Source: Allodiplogaster sudhausi (taxonomy: Eukaryota > Nematoda > Chromadorea > Rhabditida > Diplogasteridae). Taken from it: 64,000 nucleotides of DNA. The notes under the pieces are model-generated. The model searched no databases and had not been told where the DNA came from. It worked only from the letters and a program-made list of their open reading frames with translations. The position numbers and the translations under genes are program-made. Where the stretch lies: assembly GCA_945643635.1 (NCBI GenBank), contig CALZFC010000248.1, forward strand, positions 659,501-723,500, given 5' to 3'. The stretch's first letter is position 1. Each line of letters opens with the position of its first letter. This document shows positions 1-12,300 of the stretch, piece by piece.

Positions 1-123
1 TTGCTTTCCCTCGCAGAAGCGGCTGATCAACAGTTAACACTTGGCGCTGATGGAGTAGTGCTTAAGGGGTTTGTTATTTGATCATTTTTCTTTTTGGATT
101 TGTCTCCTATGGTACATTTTCAG

Positions 124-2858
124 GAAATGTTGCCAATGCAAAGGTTGAAAACGGTGGTTATTTTGCTTGACCAATTTTATCCATCTTTTCATAGCCTGTT
201 TATCGCATGGCAGCAATTTGAATGAATAAGCTTTGTTATTTCTATTCCATTATGTGAAAGTGCCCGTTGATTTCAGCCCCGCCGAACTCGTCGTAAGTTG
301 TACACGATCGCGCTTGTTATTGTTGTGACTGCCTTCTTCGTCGCTCTCATCATTGGCATTATTCTCTACAACATTAGGTATTCTCTATTATTCCAAGAAT
401 GTTGGAGTCCGACGCACAGACCAAACTTGTATTGTATTTTAACATTAACTTTTAAAATGTCAAGAAGCGGTTGAATTACAAGAGCAAAATGATAAAATAA
501 AGATTTGAGCAAACGTAGCGTGCTCGGTCGCTTCGAAGAGGTTTCAGATCCACCGCCAGATTCGCCGCAGCCTGATCGGGTAATTTAGTGTTCTTTTAGT
601 TTTTATTCTTCAATTGTTGGTGGTGCTGTTTTGAGTTCAAAAATAATTTGCCTTTGAGATTTTTAACTTTTTCTGGTGCGATTAGTGTTATTTACATCAT
701 TCACGGTCTCTTCTAAATGTTGTTCATATTATTTTTTTAGACTAACTTTATTAACCGTGAACTAGCGTGCCTTCGGCACGCTACGGGCCTTCGGCCCGGT
801 CAATGGCCACCGGGGCTATCGCCCCGGTGGCCATTTCCCGATTTAAGAAGGTATAAGTGGGGGTCGTTAGTCCAGCGAGAGTTGATTTGTTGTGTTTGAT
901 TCAGGTTTCGCTCTTCTAGCAAAGAAAAACTTTGAGAAAAAAAAATTGGAGAAAAATGAGCCAATCGGACCCAAGCATCGGACGCCAGCACGCATTGGAT
1001 GCCTGCGTCCGACACCTGCGAGCAGCTGTTAAAACAGCCGCCCTGCATGCCTCCTTAAGCGAGCCGAATTGCTTGATTGCGTTTATGCTCGGCCAGCCCC
1101 ATCCAGCGGCGCAACCTATATTAGACGGTTTTTGCCACAGGCCATTTTGTGAAGGATTGCTGGCCCAAGCCCGAGTTCAATGGGAGGAGTGAACGTAATA
1201 CCAAGACGAATATCTCTCTTTGTTTTTTATTCTTATATCTTATCATTATTACTAATATTATTATTATTATTATATGTGTGAGTCGCTTAGACACGGTAGA
1301 TTGGATGCATATACAATGAATTCGCAAACGCAATCGAAAAGCACTTGATCATGCATGCACTTGACCACGCACGTAGTATTAAAACCTTTAGAATGGCTCT
1401 TTTTATTTAATTTTCTTTAGTTAAATAAGATTTATAAATAGAAATTAAGTTTTCCAAAATGTGCAAAAACTTTGTACTCGGCCGGGCATCGAACCCGGGT
1501 TCTTTGGACATCTCAGTGAGCTCCTTAGCATTAGACCAAAGAGGCTTAATGCTGACTTCACTCTGCCTTTCCCAAGTCAGCGGTGAGATGTTAGATGCAG
1601 AATGGCAAAGAAACGAGGCTCATATTCACGTTCGTGCCCATATCTTCGTGCAGAAGTATCGGATTTTCATAATCTTGACGGCAGAGAGCTTGTAATCCGC
1701 GACTCTCTTTAGAACTAACTTATGAGCCAAAAATTCCAACTCCTTGCCCTAAAAAAATACTGACCTACGAAATATCGATTTTTCCAGCGGTAACATATGA
1801 AATAAAATAGCTCATCATACTGCTTTTTTCATCCTTATGCCATTAAAAATAGTCCCCCCGAACGTTAACTCGAGTATCAGGCCTAAATTTGCACGAGAAC
1901 ATGGTCGACCCCATATGTAGATCAAAAATGCATTTTACGCAAGAGTTTTGTATGAGAGAATTGTTACCCTATTCCTAAGCTACGGATTGGTGTATAAGAT
2001 GTAGCCATATGTTCTAAAACCGAGGAAAAAAATGTCAGGAAAGTGACCTAAATTTCACCTCACCCTCAGGGCACTTTCCCGGAAACCCAGCCTAACCCAA
2101 ATAGGCTCATATGGAAGCCAGTTCAATTCTTAACAAGATGCTCCTAGTCCCATCCCTATACGGTCCCTACTTCTTCAGATATAAAAGTTCAAAGTTGGTC
2201 CCTAACAAAAAAATTTTCCAGTTTTATCGATTTTTGAGATATCCCCCATGCGCAAAAGTTAACAAGTCATACATTAAAAGATGCGCATTGAAAAACTGCA
2301 TCGATAGAACCCGACAATCAACCAATCGTATTTACAGATTTTGAGAAAAGGGGCAAAAACATGCGAAAAAGTGCTCATTTTAGATAATCCATTCCCACCG
2401 ATCTACCAATCGATCTACGGAATTGAACTTCTGGTCATTGGTAGATTCCCCCATGACGAATCGACTACTATTTTTGTTATTTTTGTAGGTGCCCTAGAAA
2501 ATGAGAAATTCGGCCTCAAACTTTCTCGAGTGACCCCCTTTTGCGGCACCGGCGCCAACCAAAAATTTCCAAACCCTCATAGGACGATAGCCGAGACTTC
2601 AATGTACCTTTCTGGAAAGTTTCATCCAAATCCATCAATCCTGCCGCCCACAGGAAGCAATCTGCCGTAACCAGTCAATTACGTTTTTACGTTGTTTATA
2701 TTAACCGTGAATGACGTCCGATAATTTGATCTCATTCTTTTCTTTTTGAGGCTTCCGAAGCGCACGCCCCATTGCTACGGCAGAACGCAGTGAATCGCCA
2801 GTCCACCAAACAGAACAAGGACGCCTCTCCCGCGCTCATTCGAAAGCAGGAAGTTTAG
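124..2858 (+). CDS. 3' part of a single-pass membrane protein gene, family unrecognised
   Basis: Three exons join in phase: 277-377, 510-579 and 2751-2858 (stop TAG). A short exon near 124-157 (acceptor TTTCAG) may precede them, and the gene probably starts left of the window. The 277-377 exon encodes a basic stretch (PRRTRRKLYT) followed by about 20 hydrophobic residues (IALVIVVTAFFVALIIGIIL), a clear transmembrane helix with positive residues before it. The next exon encodes a Pro-rich acidic tail (SDPPPDSPQPDR). The last encodes a polar tail ending KQEV. By the positive-inside rule the basic stretch would face the cytosol, but the topology of the tail is inference. The last intron is 2.2 kb and holds hairpins and a tRNA-like repeat. 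I do not recognise the family. Confidence 0.5.
763..835. repeat. Three consecutive GC-rich perfect hairpins
   Basis: Three inverted repeats stand side by side inside a large intron. TAGCGTGCC pairs with GGCACGCTA around a TTC loop. CGGGCC pairs with GGCCCG around a TTC loop. AATGGCCACCGGGGC pairs with GCCCCGGTGGCCATT around a 4-nt loop. The stems are perfect and far more GC-rich than the AT-rich flanks. This may be the end of a mobile element; see findings. Confidence 0.8.
932..1192 (+). other. Open frame of 86 codons inside the large intron; coding status doubtful
   Basis: An uninterrupted frame starts after the hairpin cluster and contains a stretch of ordinary composition (for example HALDACVRHLRAAV and CHRPFCEGLLAQARVQWEE) with four cysteines and several histidines. 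It lies in a presumed intron. It could be an exon, a piece of a mobile element or chance. No domain is recognised. Confidence 0.2.
1470..1555 (-). repeat. tRNA-Glu-like repeat (SINE head or tRNA pseudogene)
   Basis: On the minus strand, a TGGTCTAATGCTAAGGA block resembles the Pol III A box of tRNA-Glu. About 30 nt further on is a T arm, CCGGG TTCGATG CCCGG, with a perfect 5-bp stem, a 7-nt loop and the B box GGTTCGAT. No matching 7-bp acceptor stem and no clean anticodon arm can be formed, so this is a tRNA-derived repeat rather than a working tRNA gene. Confidence 0.5.
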
Positions 2859-3985
2859 AAAGATGTCAAGGATTTGGATTCAGGCTAAGTTTCTTTTCTT
2901 CCTCGATCCTTAGTCCATTCCGTCCTTGATCCACCTTCCACAAGTCTAACTAACACCCGACTACTCGTGCCAACAATTGTAGTCTTTCGATAACATTCCA
3001 TAAGAACATCTTTCTTCTAGATCTATTACTACTTTTCACCCCACCTTTCCTTACTCTCCTAAACATTATTCACTTCACTCGCAGTTTTTTTTAAGTAATT
3101 GGCCATTTTATAGTTTACTGTTGTATTCGTTATTTTCTCGTATTAACACTGTATTATGATTTGTATGTGTACAAATGTATGCTCAGGAACAGCAATGAAC
3201 ATGTTGTATGTGCCTTTGATGTCTCCTTCGATTAGCAATAGATTGAATTCTCTTCGGTTTCTCTTCGTTCTCTCCTTTTCACTCACCCATGACATGTCTC
3301 GTCTAAAAAGAAGAAAAGTCTATTCTTGCGACAATTCCAAAAGAGTACCTCGTGCCGAAAGCGTTCTTTTTCACTTGCTATTTTATGCGACATTGCCTAA
3401 CATAGATATATTGCTCAGATTTGCTCAGATTCAATTGTATTCCTAACATTTTAAATCCGGTTATAATAGGTGCCTATTCTACACACCACTAGACATTTCC
3501 TTCCTGTTTTACCAGAATTACCAGAATTTACCCTTTCACGAGTTCTGAAAAGCATTTCCTTATTGAGTTTTATATTGTTTTAAGATGTATACATTGTATC
3601 GAGAAGTTGCCGACCCTAAGCCAATATCTTGTGATTACTGTAAAACGGTGTAAAATGCGATTCTTATGGCGCACGTTTTAGTTTGTGTTGTCGATAAACC
3701 GTGTATGTTTTACATGTTGTCCTCATTCACAAGGCATTCATGAATGAGGTGGTATAAATTATCGAAGTTGGAAGTCGAAAGTGAAAATGTGCTATCATGT
3801 GAATGTAGAGAGAGAGTTAAACTGAGTGAATTAGCATCTTTCGGTCATATTTAAATGCCTCAAGTGCACATTGCTTGCCATAACTTGAGACTCCCCTCCG
3901 CTGGCTCATTCCTGTCAGCTCTTCCCCCGGAAGTAGGTCGGGCCTGTCTTCGCTCCCACTTCCTCTCCCCTTCCCATCCTCTGAG
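2859..3985. other. Intergenic stretch without a recognised gene
   Basis: AT-rich sequence with only short frames on both strands. A plus-strand frame at 3156-3446 has no splice context or recognisable motif. A minus-strand frame at 3817-4089 is antisense to the small gene model starting at 3986. Nothing else is supported. Confidence 0.4.
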
Positions 3986-4431
3986 ATGACTGCTCGCCTG
4001 ATCCGATCCTCCTCGAGCGTCTCACAAGATGGGGTTCTTCTCCGCAGACTCGACAACAACAGCAACGAGAACAACTGCATAGCGCGCATCCTTCGGGTTC
4101 GGCGGGGATTCTCGTTATTATTAAATTAGCTTCATATATTTGTAATTAAGAAACAATTTGACTTGATCTTTCTCAGTAAAATATATTTTAAGGTTTAGCA
4201 ATCAAACAATTATTGAACTTTTTTGTCTTGCAGTCGAAAACGAAGGAGGTGGACAAGTTCGCGGCGTCGATCCGCGCGTGCGCGAAACAGATGGAGCAGC
4301 TGGAGAGACATGTCGCATTAGTGCAGCTCAGACACAGGGACGAGCTCAGACAAGGACGCCAGCTCACGAAGAAGGCAAGGCAGAGGAGAGATGGACGAAC
4401 GTTCAAATACCGGAGTAGCACGACTAGATAA
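3986..4431 (+). CDS. Small coiled-coil-like protein, unrecognised
   Basis: Two exons join in phase: 3986-4096 (ATG directly after a CTGAG acceptor-like site, donor CGG|GTTCGG) and 4234-4431 (acceptor CTTGCAG, stop TAA), giving 102 residues. The second exon is rich in Lys, Glu, Gln, Arg and Leu with heptad-like spacing (KTKEVDKFAASIRACAKQME and onward), suggesting an alpha-helical or coiled-coil segment. Upstream exons are possible. No family is recognised. Confidence 0.35.
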
Positions 4432-4697
4432 ATCAATCGTTTGTTTCTTAAGGCTTGAAATTTGCCTACTCATGAGACTTCTGCGAATTTTTCTTAGTCT
4501 ATATGTGCATATTAAAGGAGTGCGAGCACAGAGAAATTCTGTGAGGTTACAAGTTTCTGTGGCCTTTCACACTCATTCGCGCGTGCAAATTTTTACACAG
4601 AGAGCGTGCGACTTGCGATATAGTACGAGAGATTCAACGCACCAATTCGAATATGCATTTATTATCGTTCTCCTTTAAAGTTTGGATCCTGAACAAA

Positions 4698-5284
4698 AGT
4701 ATTCAGGTCGGCAGCGATAAGAAGACGAACAGGAGCTGCTCTGATGTCACTACCGACGACAATGAGGCATCAGCTTTTGCACTTTTTTCTTGGCATGCAG
4801 CCAAAAGAATTGACCACTAAATGTCCTGGAATATTGTCAAGTCCGCTTTCCCTTGTAGCCCTGCCCGTTCGCTGTCCACTTTGGCCTGTCGCAGTCGTTG
4901 TGCTGCTCAGTGTCAACGGAGCTGCGGAAGAGCAAGAAGAAGAATGGAGAAGCAGAGGGACACGTCATTCCTGAGCTGAGCGACAACGAGATGGTGCACA
5001 TTTCATTTTTATCTTTAAAATGTCTAGTTAAGTTAAGGAGTGATGTAAAGACTTAAACGAGAAAATTTTTTATTAAATGTATTTTGAAAAAAGAAAAGTT
5101 TTCAGATGTTTCTTGCGCAAATGGAAGACCTGTGCTGCGATCGTTCCTCGTGCTCGTCGTCTTCGTCCTCTCGCATCACCAGTCGCCGAATGAAAAGGAA
5201 GAACAAAGCCAAGCGAGGCACCAGCTCCATTTTCTCCTCCAAAGTCCGCACAAAATATCTACCATCGCATTTTCTCCTTGAATA
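4698..5284 (+). CDS. Possible small gene with basic Ser/Lys/Arg-rich tail, partial model
   Basis: Exon-like pieces sit in one phase. A segment at about 4707-4745 follows an ATTCAG acceptor. A segment at about 4893-4992 (acceptor GTCGCAG, donor ATG|GTGCAC) encodes SLCCSVSTELRKSKKKNGEA and an acidic end. A last exon from 5106 to the stop at 5284 (acceptor TTTTCAG) begins MFLAQMEDLCCDR, has a run of serines, then a basic stretch (RRMKRKNKAKRG) that could be a nuclear localisation signal. The pieces may belong with the preceding model, but the phase between them does not fit simply. Function unknown. Confidence 0.35.
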
Positions 5285-5334
5285 AATTAAATTAGCGTCG
5301 TCCTACCTTGAGCTGCTGACCTCTTCTCTCTTTT

Positions 5335-5470
5335 CTCGTCGCTCCATCTCGTCCTGCTCTGGAAACTCCGCCCACCCGTCCTCCTGTGGAAGCTCCGCCC
5401 ACCCGTCCTCCTCTCGAAACTCCGCCCTCCCGTCCTCCTCTGGAAGCTCCGCCCACCCGTCCACTCCTGT
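5335..5470. repeat. Minisatellite of 36-bp units (about four copies)
   Basis: GGAAGCTCCGCCCACCCGTC and close variants recur every 36 bp, so the period is a multiple of three. On the minus strand this gives a 12-residue acidic repeat (AELPEEDGR, AEFREEDGW, AELPQEDGW, AEFPEQDE). The minus frame, about 5303-5560, ends at a plausible donor (AAG|GTAGGAC), so it may be a real exon of an unidentified gene, but no partner exon was found. Confidence 0.6.
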
Positions 5471-5989
5471 CTCCTCCCGCTGTTCTGGGTCCTTCACCAT
5501 TCGCACATCTGCAGGAAGCATTGGTGGCAAGGCCAGAACTGTCAGATAGCTCTTTCTGATTCACTAAGATAAAGAAAGGCATGACGATTTAAAAATAGAT
5601 GAGTGTTTTCAGAGCTGCGGAAAACCCTAGCCAGGCGGCAGCAGATTGTATGAGAGGCCGTCTCTTCCATTACGGCCCTTTTTCTCCTTTTGTATAAAAT
5701 TGTTGTCTCTATATTCCCGTTTGATTCCCACAGCCTTATTTCAAGGAATTTACGATGAACAATGTATCATTGGAATTAATGGATGGATCATATACTTGAG
5801 CCATGTGCTGGACTGTGAGGAGTTCATTTGTTGTCATCAAGACGGGCTTTTCTGTGAGCTTATTCAAGGTAGTTTAATGCCTCAAACGTCTAGCATTTCT
5901 ACTAGAGTTTCTGTACGAACATATTTCTTCTTCTCTTGGCAAAGCGAAGACGGAGTGGCTGTCTGCAGTTTGCTGTGTGCGGAGACTGG

Positions 5990-6005
5990 CTGCATTGATG
6001 AACAT

Positions 6006-6057
<52 letters not shown>

Positions 6058-6155
6058 AAAGCAAGCAAAGGGAGGAGCGTTGACTGGGGAGAAGACTCGC
6101 TGAGTGGAAGAGGAGATGCTGCGACATACACACTCTCTCACTCGTTCTCCCACTC

Positions 6156-6197
<42 letters not shown>

Positions 6198-6336
6198 CTC
6201 TCCTCTCCTCTCCATACCCTCCCTCTTTCTCTCTCTCTCCCTCTCTCTCTATCTCTCTCGTTCTCTCCTCTCCTCTCCATACTCTCTCTCTCTCTCTGTC
6301 TCTCTATCTCTCTCGTTCTCTCCTTTCATTCTCTCC

Positions 6337-6384
<48 letters not shown>

Positions 6385-6626
6385 TACCCAATCTCTATCT
6401 ACCTCTCGCCACCCCCTCCCCCCTTCCATCTCTCCATTCTTGGCTATGGGCCCACGTCTGCAGAGCCGAGTGCAGACTGCCACTCATTGCTATCTCTGAC
6501 TCTCTTCATTCTGCACGCTGCCTCTTCTCTTCATCTCTGCTTCTCTTGTCGCTCTCTCCTCACTAGGTCGACTCTCATCAGTCAGAGAGGAGAACCGGAA
6601 GGAGCTGTAGAGTCAGAGTGGTTAGT

Positions 6627-6668
<42 letters not shown>

Positions 6669-6916
6669 GCGACAGATAGAGGGAGAGAGAGAGGAAGAGA
6701 GATAGGAGAAAGGAGAGAATTAAAGTGGCAGAGACAAGCAGACAGCGAAAGCAGTGAGGGCGTTTGATGAGAAGGAAGAAGAGCAGAGCTAGTGAAGAGA
6801 AGGGAAAGGAGCGGGTGGATGGGGGGGGGGGGAGGGCTGTCTACTCCCCTTCTCGCCACTCTTTGTGGAGAGACTGGATGCAAGCAGCAAGGGGAGGAGG
6901 AGAGGAATGAGACAGT

Positions 6917-6964
<48 letters not shown>

Positions 6965-7590
6965 GGGAAAGCAGAGGAGGCGATACCGGAAGAGAACACA
7001 AGATAGGGAAGCCCGTCGATGACAGAGCGAAAGTGGAGAGCGAGACCCACCTTCTGCAGATGGCATTTGCTCCTCTCCTGCACTTACCGAAGAAGCAAGC
7101 AGGACTTCCCTGTCTCTTTCTTTCTATTCGCTCTTTCTATGCTTCATCTACAAATCTTTCTCCGTGTCGTTCGATGTCTGCTTATTTCTGAACTTCCCTA
7201 TGAATCTGTCTTTGACCTTATTTCCCCTAACTGCGTCGATTTCTACCCCCCCTCACCTAATTTTACTATTTTTGCAATTGAACGACGACCATGCTGTCAC
7301 ATTGAAATACCTTATTTCATGTATGATAAATAAATAAATAAAATTAACTGTCTTTGTTCACTCACTAGCACTCCTTTTGTATTCCATATTTCTTTATTCT
7401 TCTATCTCTCGATCTGTCATACTCCCTGCCCCTCTCACCTATCATACATATGTAGCTTCATCACGTTCTGTATCTTTTTCCCTCTCCGTTGCCGCTCATT
7501 TCCTTATCCACTCCTCGTTGAATGGTCTGCATTTTTCTTTCACGTTATCTACCCTCTCCTTCTCTAACTCTCTAGCCCTTTCTCCTTCCA

Positions 7591-7630
<40 letters not shown>

Positions 7631-7960
7631 TCATCATCAGCTTCCCTCTATTCGTTGCCTTCTCCAGAGCTAGAAAGTGAGGGAGTCTCCCCTTCGCTCT
7701 TCTCATCTCCCATGGTTGCTGGTTCCTTGCGTCTGCTATTCGCTTCGTCCATCCCTCTCTCCCTCTGTTCCTCCTCTCTCTCTCCCACTCTCTCGTTGTT
7801 TCTCTCTCTCTCTTGCTCCTTCCTCCTCTCGGCTCCTCTCCCCACCCCTTCTCTCTTCTTCATCCTCCCCTCTCCACTCGCTACTCCTCCGTCTTCCCAT
7901 CTCCTTTGAGCCTGCAGCCTCGCAACTGCATACCGACTACTCCACTTCACTCTGTGTGCA

Positions 7961-8016
<56 letters not shown>

Positions 8017-8210
8017 CTCTTTCTCTTCTCCGGTGCCACTCCCCTCCCATTGCTCCGTACCTTCATCTTCCTCCTCTCCTCCTCCTTCTATCCTTGCTAG
8101 CTTTCTCCCTTCAAGAGCTGCAGCTTTCCCCACCCTTCCCTTCTTCTTCTTCCTTCTCATCGAAGCTGCCATTTCAGCCAAATTTATTCCACGGCAAAAT
8201 AAAGCCTAGC
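5990..8210. repeat. Cluster of (GA)n/(CT)n microsatellites
   Basis: Long GA tracts at about 6008-6053, 6632-6665 and 6924-6962, and CT tracts at about 6163-6400, 7591-7625 and 7963-8014, lie in polypurine/polypyrimidine sequence. A G run occurs at about 6820-6832. The many long open frames here (for example the one starting at 5977) encode only Leu-Ser or Arg-Glu repeats and come from the dinucleotide, not from selection for protein. No gene is supported. Confidence 0.9.
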
Positions 8211-9364
8211 TGAGGTCTCAGTACTGTTCCATTCTTATCAAATATATCCTCAAAAAGTATTAGTTTTCTTGAGGTTGGTTGATTGTGGCAATGTTATGTC
8301 GTTGTAAAATATAATAAAGTGGCTAAACTTAAGGAAATTTGACGAAAATAGCTAATCATATTATTCTCAACCTGGACTTTGTTTAAGTCGTGATCGTGAA
8401 TATGTATGCACGCAATTGTCATTTTCTCTCAACTGTTCCCTTTTCATCTGATAGCGTTTGCTTGGTTGAATAACCACTTTAAAATTCTTCAAAATATATT
8501 GTTATTGCATACTCTCGCATGCTGTATCAACAAATAAGGATAGTTAGGGAAGAAATAAATGTTGAGGCTGAAGAGTTGAGAAGAGCGAGACAGCGCGCGA
8601 GACGAGAGAGAAGAGAAGAATCGTCTTCCTTTTGGATGCCCGCGCGAGACCCGGCCGATCTACTGGAACATTCCACCGAGTTGCTGCCAAGCGAGACGCC
8701 CGAGACGCGCGAGACCCATCTTAATGTCGGCAGGAATTTGACTATTGTTAAATTATAAAATGTAGAAGTTGGCTATTATTAATCGCGAAATGTAGAAAAA
8801 TTTAATTCTTTTTGCTCTTTTCCAACTATGTATAACGATAGTGATTGCAATAATTTTTTTATCGAATATATATTTATTATGTCTGCCAAATTAGTTTTAC
8901 TCGTTGTTTGCTGTAGCCCGCTATTGCTCTTTCTGTTGAATATCTTACTACCTTACTAAAAGCAGGCAAAATGTGTGATGGGCTCACGCGTACTAACAAA
9001 GCTCCTGCTCTCTGCTGCTCTACTTCTCTCTCTTTCTCTCTCTCATGCTTGCTCTCTATAACTCTCATTCTCTCTCTCTCTCCATGTCTCTCTGTCTCTC
9101 TGTCTCTCTCTTGTTCTCTCTTCTCTATCTCCCTTCCTCTCACGTGCACATGTACGGAAGCAAACACAAAGCAGCTTCCCTTTTACTGCTCCCCATACTT
9201 TTGCTATTCTTCTTTATTCGCTTGCAGATGTTGCAGAAGATTTGGAAACATTTATTTGTTGCCAGTATGGCAAAACTAACAATAATAAAAAATATTGCGA
9301 CAGCTAACAGTTTATTGTTAAATAGTAAAATATCTTGATAAATGATAATGTTAAGTCTTTTTAG
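8211..9364. other. Stretch without a firm gene; one charged open segment
   Basis: AT-rich DNA. At about 8530-8740 on the plus strand a frame encodes a charged segment (VEAEELRRARQRARRERREE) followed by a Ser/Pro/Glu-rich piece. It could be an upstream exon of the BEN-like gene or noise. A short CT-rich tract lies at 9025-9130. No promoter is identifiable. Confidence 0.3.
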
Positions 9365-12300
9365 ATGACGCTGTCGGCCTTCCATTCGAACGACGTCGAC
9401 CAGAGCGGAGAAGACAGCGACGATCTTCGACACGAAGAAGGCAGCGATAGTCGACAACTCGGTACTCTTCTATTCAATCCTGTCATATTCTACATTTTAA
9501 GCTTATTACGCCAGTAAACAGATATCTCCTATTACAATTCTTTTTTGACAATATATGTAGGTAATATATTTTCTATTCCAGACGCCCACATGGCCGTTCG
9601 ACGAGTTCTCGAAGTGACGATGGAAGAGCTGAGGAGAGATGTAGAGAGGATCACGGAAAGGCAGAGGTTGGAAAGGAAAAGGTTCCGGGAGAAAAACGTG
9701 GGTCGGAGAAAGAAGTTACAAGAGAGAAAGGGAAAGATGGAGAGATGCAGAAAAGAAAGGAGAGAGAGAATGAGAGATCAGAAGATTTTGTGAGAATGGC
9801 CCTAGGAAAAAGGCAGAAAGTAAGGCTCTCATGAACATAGTAAATCATGCAGACTTCCGGATGTTTTTATCTGTTCGTTTCTTGTTCGAATGAGCAGAGA
9901 AAAGAGAGTTCGTCTTCTACTGAAAGAGAAGGACTATTAACATTCAGTATATTTATGCACAAAATACAATGGAATATTTCATCCATGATCCCCGTATGAC
10001 AATAGGAGATTATTCTATAATAAATATTTTCTGGTAAATGTTTTTAAAAACGACAGATGCTTTTAAAAGAAGAATCTTCCTTGAGGACAATGCAAGGTCT
10101 TCTGGACGCGTTCATCGCTGGCTCGTCGATATTCACATCACCTGGTAAGGTTTTCTAATCTTATTATAGCAATTCTATCACTCTTTTTTCTATTTTCATG
10201 TCATAATTACTTCCGCTGTCTTATCTTTATCTCTCTTTCTCTCTCTTTCTCTCTCTCTCTGTCTCTCTCTCGTCGCTTCCTCGTTTGACATAGTAATGCT
10301 GATACTTTCTCCTCGCACAGAACCCGCACTCGCGCGCGCCGTCCCAGTGACAATCCGCGCCGGAACGTTGCTGGCCGGCGGCAGCAGCGAGTGCGGCGGG
10401 GCGCGCGAGGGCCGAGAGGTCGCGCGCGAGGTCATGGATATCAAACCACGAATGCGTGGAGACAACGGCAGCTGTCGGGCGAGGGAGTCCAACGACAATG
10501 ACGATGACATTCCGTTGAGGTTAATTGTCACAGACATTTTTATTTTATTTTTATAGCGTGGGAAAGTTCAATGTCTGTTGTTACATTCTCATATTTTTTT
10601 TATATTTGGCGTAATTAACTTAGAAATAGTAATGGTATGCCTATTAAATGACATTTTTATTAAGCTTACTCGGGCTGCACGCGGCAGCAACGGCAGCGGC
10701 GGCGGGGCGCTGCTTCACAAAAGGAGAGATTGAGAGAGATGGAGACGAAGAGGGAGAGGGAGAGGGAGAGAGGGAGAGAGAGGGAGAGGGAGAGGAGGAG
10801 GACGAGAGGGAGGCAGAGAACGAGGAGGAGGAAGACACGCAACATGGAGATCGAGTCATGCTCAGATACTCCGTCCCACCTCGTCAGTCAATATTCTCAA
10901 AGGAACCAATCGGCTTACGTACCGTACCGTAACCTCATATTCAAACCAGTTTTCCCTTACTGTTTTGGGTTCAATGGCAACATAATTACATCTCAATAAA
11001 AAACCGATAAATTTTCTGGAATGAATATATCGTGACTATTTTCGTGCATATTTCTAGTGCCATCGTATCCGTACATTTGTGAGGAGGAAGAGATGGGCAG
11101 CTTTGTCGAGGCTCCCTCGGCCGCATCCTACGCTCGTAAGCTGGCGCGTCTTCTCTTCAAGGAAACGCTTCATCTCTTCTTCAAAGTAAGACAGGATTTA
11201 TCAAGTATTCCTCTTTTCTTGCTTCATTCAACAATCTAGCTACATATGTATGGCATACAGACAAAAAGTTACACAAATTGGGATAAGATGTAGTAGATTT
11301 TAGATAAACGAAAACAGCAGGCACGTGAATATGCGGGGAAAAAAACGTTGCAGGACCAAGAGGAAGGGAAGCGCGAGTGGCTGAGAAATGCCGTTGACAC
11401 GAGATTCCCCTCAAACACCAAGAATGTCAGTTCAAAAAACGGAAAATATGAATTGGAAAATTTTCTGAATCTCTTACAAATATTAAAAAAAAATTTTTAA
11501 ATTAGTTTTAGGCCTACAACACCAAGTGGAAGCTGTGCACCAGTGCCATCAGCAAGAACCGAACCAGCGGACCGCAAGGATCTCCTTCCACCAACTATAG
11601 AAGTGAGCGAGAGAGTGGGAGGAAGAGAGAGGGAGAGAGAGAGAGAGAGTAAAAGAAGAAGGAAGAGGAAAAAGCTCAAGATATGCGAAACCGTTTCGAT
11701 GTCATTAAATACAGTCTAATAAATGAGTATGGTGCAGGCAACGGCTTCGCTTCGCTTCTTCATCATCCCTCCATGGTCGCCATGGACACGGAACCGTCGA
11801 CTGGAAGAGGGAATAGGTCTTGAAATTGTATAATATTAAAAAAGTTATATTTTTCCAGAATAGCAAGCAATATTATTAATTGTTCAGATCATTCTTCGAT
11901 TCCTCCTTAACTCCACGAGGGGAGAACACTGACGTCAAGGTATTCTACAAATGTTTCACATCGTAACAGACTTTCAATGACTTGGAAATAGTCGTTTATT
12001 ACGACTGAACAACCTTACTGTTCGTGCTCTCCTCTCATGCCTTTTCAGACCTTTGTGAGCATGATGAATGGCAAGCGAAATCGGCCATTTGAACTCACCG
12101 AAGTCGATGCGGCGAAGAGAAGAAATCTCCTAACGCCGGCAGGTCAGATTCTTTTTCAAATCTATTTTTTATTTATTTTATGTTTGTCCTTTATTCTTTG
12201 CATCTCTGCATGTATTTGCTCTTTCGTATTCTTTCGCTCTCAATCCTTTATAATCTTTCTCTCGCTCTCTCTCTCTCTCTTTCATTTCTCCATCTCTTTC

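Noticed and set aside
1470..1555. A functional tRNA-Glu gene
   Set aside because: The T arm and A box are present, but no acceptor stem or proper anticodon arm can be drawn.
5882..8213. Many long open frames on both strands
   Set aside because: They encode only Leu-Ser or Arg-Glu runs from GA/CT microsatellites.
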